DNA from: Hedera helix
Taxonomy: Eukaryota; Streptophyta; Magnoliopsida; Apiales; Araliaceae
Assembly (NCBI GenBank): GCA_947179155.2
Contig: OX359285.1
Location: 10,956,010 to 11,020,009, forward strand
Length of the DNA: 64,000 nt
Reading direction: 5' to 3'
Part shown: positions 61,206 to 64,000 of the stretch, piece by piece
How positions within the stretch are numbered: the stretch's first letter is position 1
Layout of the letters: every line of letters starts with the position of its first letter
Translations under genes and position numbers: made by a program
Notes under the pieces: generated by a model
What the model saw: the letters and a program-made list of their open reading frames with translations, nothing else
Told to the model about the DNA's origin: nothing
Databases searched by the model: none

Positions 61206-62897
61206 CTTGAGCTGTTGAAGGATTATGACCACACAATCCAGTATCACCCGGGAAAGGCGAACGTTGTAGCTGACGCTTTGAGCAGAAGATCTTATGCGAG
61301 TACAAGTGCACTGCTGACAACACAAAAGCGTATTTTGTACGACTTGCAAAAGATGGGGATAGAGCTAAAAACGCCAATGACCCACTTGAAGATTGCGCAC
61401 GTACGAGTTGAACCAGCTTTAATCGATAAAATTAAAGCTGCTCAAGCTACTGATCTGGAGCTAATGAATATGATGAAGAAAGTACAAGAAGGTGTTATTC
61501 CTGAAGCAAGAATCGACGAGAAAGGAATACTTCGAGTTAACTCTCGACTCTGTGTTCCTAACGATCCTGAATTGAAGCATAAAATCATGATGGAGGCACA
61601 CAACACGCCGTTTGCAATCCACCCAGGGAGTACCAAGATGTATCGAGATCTTCAACATACATTTTGGTGGAACAATATGAAAAGGGAGATTGCAGAATTT
61701 ATCTCAAGGTGCCTAACTTGTCAACGTGTCAAGGCAGAGCATCAAGTACTTAAGGGTCCATTACAACCACTTGAGGTTCCCGAATGGAAGTGGGAACACA
61801 TCAATATGGATTTCGTGACGGGTCTTCCTAAAGTTTCTCAAGGTTTAGATGCAATTTGGGTCATCGTAGATAGATTGACCAAATCCGCTCATTTCTTGCC
61901 TATACAAGAAAACTTTTCACTTGAACGTCTTGCCGGTATGTACATAAATGAGATTTTCAGATTGCATGGCATGCCAGTTTCCATAGTTTCTGATCGAGAT
62001 CCTAGATTCACTTCACGCTTTTGGATCAGTTTACAAAAAACTATGGGCACTGAACTACGTTTTAGTTTTGCATACCATCCTCAAACGGACGGACAATCGG
62101 AAAGGACGATCCAGACCCTCGAAGATCTTTTGAGACTTTGTGTACTAGACTTCAAAGGAAGTTGGGATAAGTACTTGCCATTAGTGGAATTTTCTTACAA
62201 CAATAGTTACCAAGCAAGCATAGGCATGGCTCCATTCGAGGCTTTGTATGGAAGGAAGTGTCGCTCTCCAATATGTTGGAATGAGGTAGGAGAAGCAAAA
62301 TTGTTGGGACCCGAGTTGGTACGCTTGACAACAGAAAAGATCCAAATGATCCGACAAAGAATACAGACCGCACAAGAACGACAAAAGAGTTATGCTGATC
62401 TTCATCGGAGAGAAGAAAGTTTCAACGTCGGAGATCATGTATTCTTACGTGTTTCTCCATGGAAAGGGGTTACAAGATTCGGAAAGAGAGGAAAGCTCAA
62501 CCCTCGATTTATTGGCCCATTTGAAATTCTCGATCGAATAGGAACCGTAGCCTACAGACTAGCCTTACAACCAAGTATGTCTCGCATCCATAACGTTTTT
62601 CATATATCTATGTTACGTATATATGTGAAGGACCCAAACCACGTCATTGAGTTAGAACCAGACGTTATAGCAGAGGATTTAACGTACAAGGAGGTACCTG
62701 TTAAGATCCTAGATAAGAAGGAGCAGATCCTACGCTCAAAGGTTATACCTCAAGTTAAGGTTTTATGGAGGAACCAAGATACTGAGGAAATGACCTGGGA
62801 GCTAGAATCAGAGATGAAATCTAAGTATCCTTACCTCTTCGATATGTCAGGTACGTCAATTTCGGGGACAAAATTTCATAAGGAGGGAAGTTTTTAA
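61206..62897 (+). pseudogene. A2 pol part 2: integrase with chromodomain
   Basis: It continues in the same frame after the TAG; the first internal ATG is at 61215. The RNase H end (YHPGKANVVADALSRRS) is followed by the integrase zinc finger (HPGSTKMYRDL ... CLTCQRV, about residues 135-175 from that ATG). The catalytic core has Asp in INMDFVTGLPK, Asp in SDRDPRFTS and Glu in YHPQTDGQSERT, so the DDE triad is intact. The C-terminal domain includes LNPRFIGPFEIL and SRIHNVFHISML. A chromodomain follows at about residues 490-545 (VKVLWRNQDTEEMTWELESE), which in chromoviruses is thought to direct integration to heterochromatin. The stop at 62895 lies just inside the 3' LTR. Complete apart from the upstream stops. 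Confidence 0.93.
62880..62890 (+). other. Polypurine tract of A2
   Basis: AAGGAGGGAAG lies two bases before the 3' LTR start and overlaps the end of the integrase reading frame. Confidence 0.85.
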
Positions 62898-64000
62898 GAC
62901 CTCGAATTTTATGAAATATAAAACTTAATTTTTCTTCATATATTTTTTCATGAAACAGTAAGTGGTTAAATTGATAAAGTTAAAAGTTAATGATGTTATG
63001 TGTAAATTATATTATGTCGGACAATATTCTTTTGGTCGGGAAATATTCGTTCTGTCGGAAAATATTCGTACAATGGCGCCGTACAAACCAATTATTGGTG
63101 GACCCCACAAAGAATAATTGTCGGATATAAAAAATGACATAAACAATTTTTAAATGGTCAATGGTACTATTACTTTTAATTGTTAAAATATCCGGTGGTT
63201 AAAGAATAGTAATATACGGTATTACAAGTAACATACGGTATTGCACAGTAGCACACGGTATTACATAGTAGCACACGGCATTGCACAGTGTTTCGTATTA
63301 TTAAACTGATAAAGTGGTTATCGTACAATATTTGACTTTATTGTCACATGCACAATAATTCATGTTATTAAATTGATAATTGTCACAGTAGCATATGCAT
63401 AGTAATTCACATTATTAAATCAATAATTGTCATGACACAGTAATGTATTCCTTCTTTTACATGTTTTCTGCATTATTGTTCTCTCTACTATGGTGTTATT
63501 TAAACAGTTATATTTCATTAATTAATTGACTTGATATCTAACTCAGAAAGCCAACTACACTGTATTTATAACAATTAGTCATAATAATGAATATGTATGA
63601 ATTATTGTTGAATAATTGAATGGATAAAGTTATTTGTTTATAATATAAAGTTAGGTGATATAAAATGAATGGTATAGATTAAAGATAATATAGAATTTGA
63701 AATGGATGATGTAGATTAAAAGATGATATTTAAATGAATGGTTTAGATTAAGATAATCTTAAAAGATAAAATGAATGGTATAGATTAAAGATAATATAGA
63801 ATTTGAAATGGATGATGTAGATTAAAATATGATATTTAAATGAATGGTTTAGATTAAAGAAATCTTAAAAGATGAAATAAATGGTATAGATTAAACATTA
63901 TCTTGAAATGAACGGTTTGGATTAAATTAGAAAATCTTGGTTATGATAAGATTCTTGGCTATAAATAGAGGCCATAACTTAAGGATTTTTCATAAACTTC
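62893..64000 (+). repeat. 3' LTR of A2, truncated by the window end
   Basis: It starts TTTAAGACCTCG, with TG changed to TT and one further change against the 5' LTR. It aligns with 55085-56192 throughout, including the 106-bp repeats. An extra segment of about 18 bp (TCTGTCGGAAAATATTCG) near 63051 looks like a local duplication of GTCGG.AAATATTCG. Confidence 0.95.

Larger units (their letters stand above)
55085..64000 (+). mobile_element. Gypsy element A2 (Tekay/Del-like chromovirus), near intact, runs off the window
   Basis: The order is 5' LTR 55085-58056, PBS 58059, gag-pol 58257-62897, PPT 62880, 3' LTR from 62893. LTRs of about 3 kb, a chromodomain at the end of integrase and a tRNA-Met PBS fit the Tekay/Del clade. 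The LTRs differ by roughly 1.5-2% over 1.1 kb (hand count), plus one insertion of about 18 bp in the 3' copy, so the insertion is recent. The predicted target duplication is GATCT (55080-55084). Confidence 0.93.

Overview
This is a window of plant nuclear DNA, very probably from a eudicot. It is strongly AT-rich and consists almost entirely of LTR retrotransposons with plant hallmarks: primer-binding sites complementary to initiator tRNA-Met (TGGTATCAGAGC and variants), TGTAAGACCCC-type Ty3/Gypsy LTR starts, a Tekay/Del-like integrase with a C-terminal chromodomain, and a SIRE-type Copia element with an extra ORF after pol. I recognise no host protein-coding gene and no tRNA or rRNA gene. The species cannot be named from the sequence.

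Layout, left to right. Positions 1-45237 are best read as a nest. Ty3/Gypsy element A1 begins left of the window. Its 5' LTR and the first half of gag-pol lie at 1-3800, and its integrase end and 3' LTR at 26939-30615. Between them sits Gypsy element B (5' LTR pieces 7703-7995 and 19070-20593, decayed interior 20597-23206, 3' LTR 23207-26938). The 5' LTR of B abuts the 3' half of a Copia element (3801-7702). It is also split by an 11,069-bp SIRE-type Copia element (7996-19064) with a perfect 5-bp target duplication CCTTT; the unoccupied site survives in the other LTR of B. A1 itself sits in the LTR of a larger, apparently non-coding Gypsy element C (30616-45237), which also carries two minus-strand solo LTRs (32252-35801, TSD GTTAT; 40846-44837, TSD AATAT). 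To the right of C are a minus-strand Athila-like LTR (45545-46834) and a minus-strand Gypsy gag and LTR (46835-48241). Each of these is broken where the previous element begins.

Positions 48242-55084 are the least retrotransposon-dense stretch. They hold a MITE with inverted repeats of about 80 bp, a hAT-like non-autonomous element, a motif pair resembling a plant snRNA promoter, and the start of another LTR. From 55085 to the window end lies A2, a young relative of A1: 5' LTR 55085-58056, PBS, one gag-pol reading frame of 1,547 codons interrupted by only two TAG codons, PPT, and the first 1.1 kb of the 3' LTR.

How the parts work together: the coding parts are gag (capsid/nucleocapsid) and pol (protease, integrase, reverse transcriptase, RNase H) of LTR retrotransposons, plus an envelope-position ORF of unknown function in the SIRE-type element. 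Almost all copies are inactivated. Most stops in the SIRE copy and both stops in A2 lie where a C-to-T or G-to-A change in a Gln or Trp codon would explain them, as expected for methylated, silenced DNA. Hand counts of LTR-LTR differences are about 9% for A1, 5-6% for B, 6-7% for the SIRE copy and 1.5-2% for A2. The most unusual structure seen is a set of short hairpin-forming repeats (consensus ACTCTACGAT) at both gene junctions of the SIRE-type element and in its LTR.
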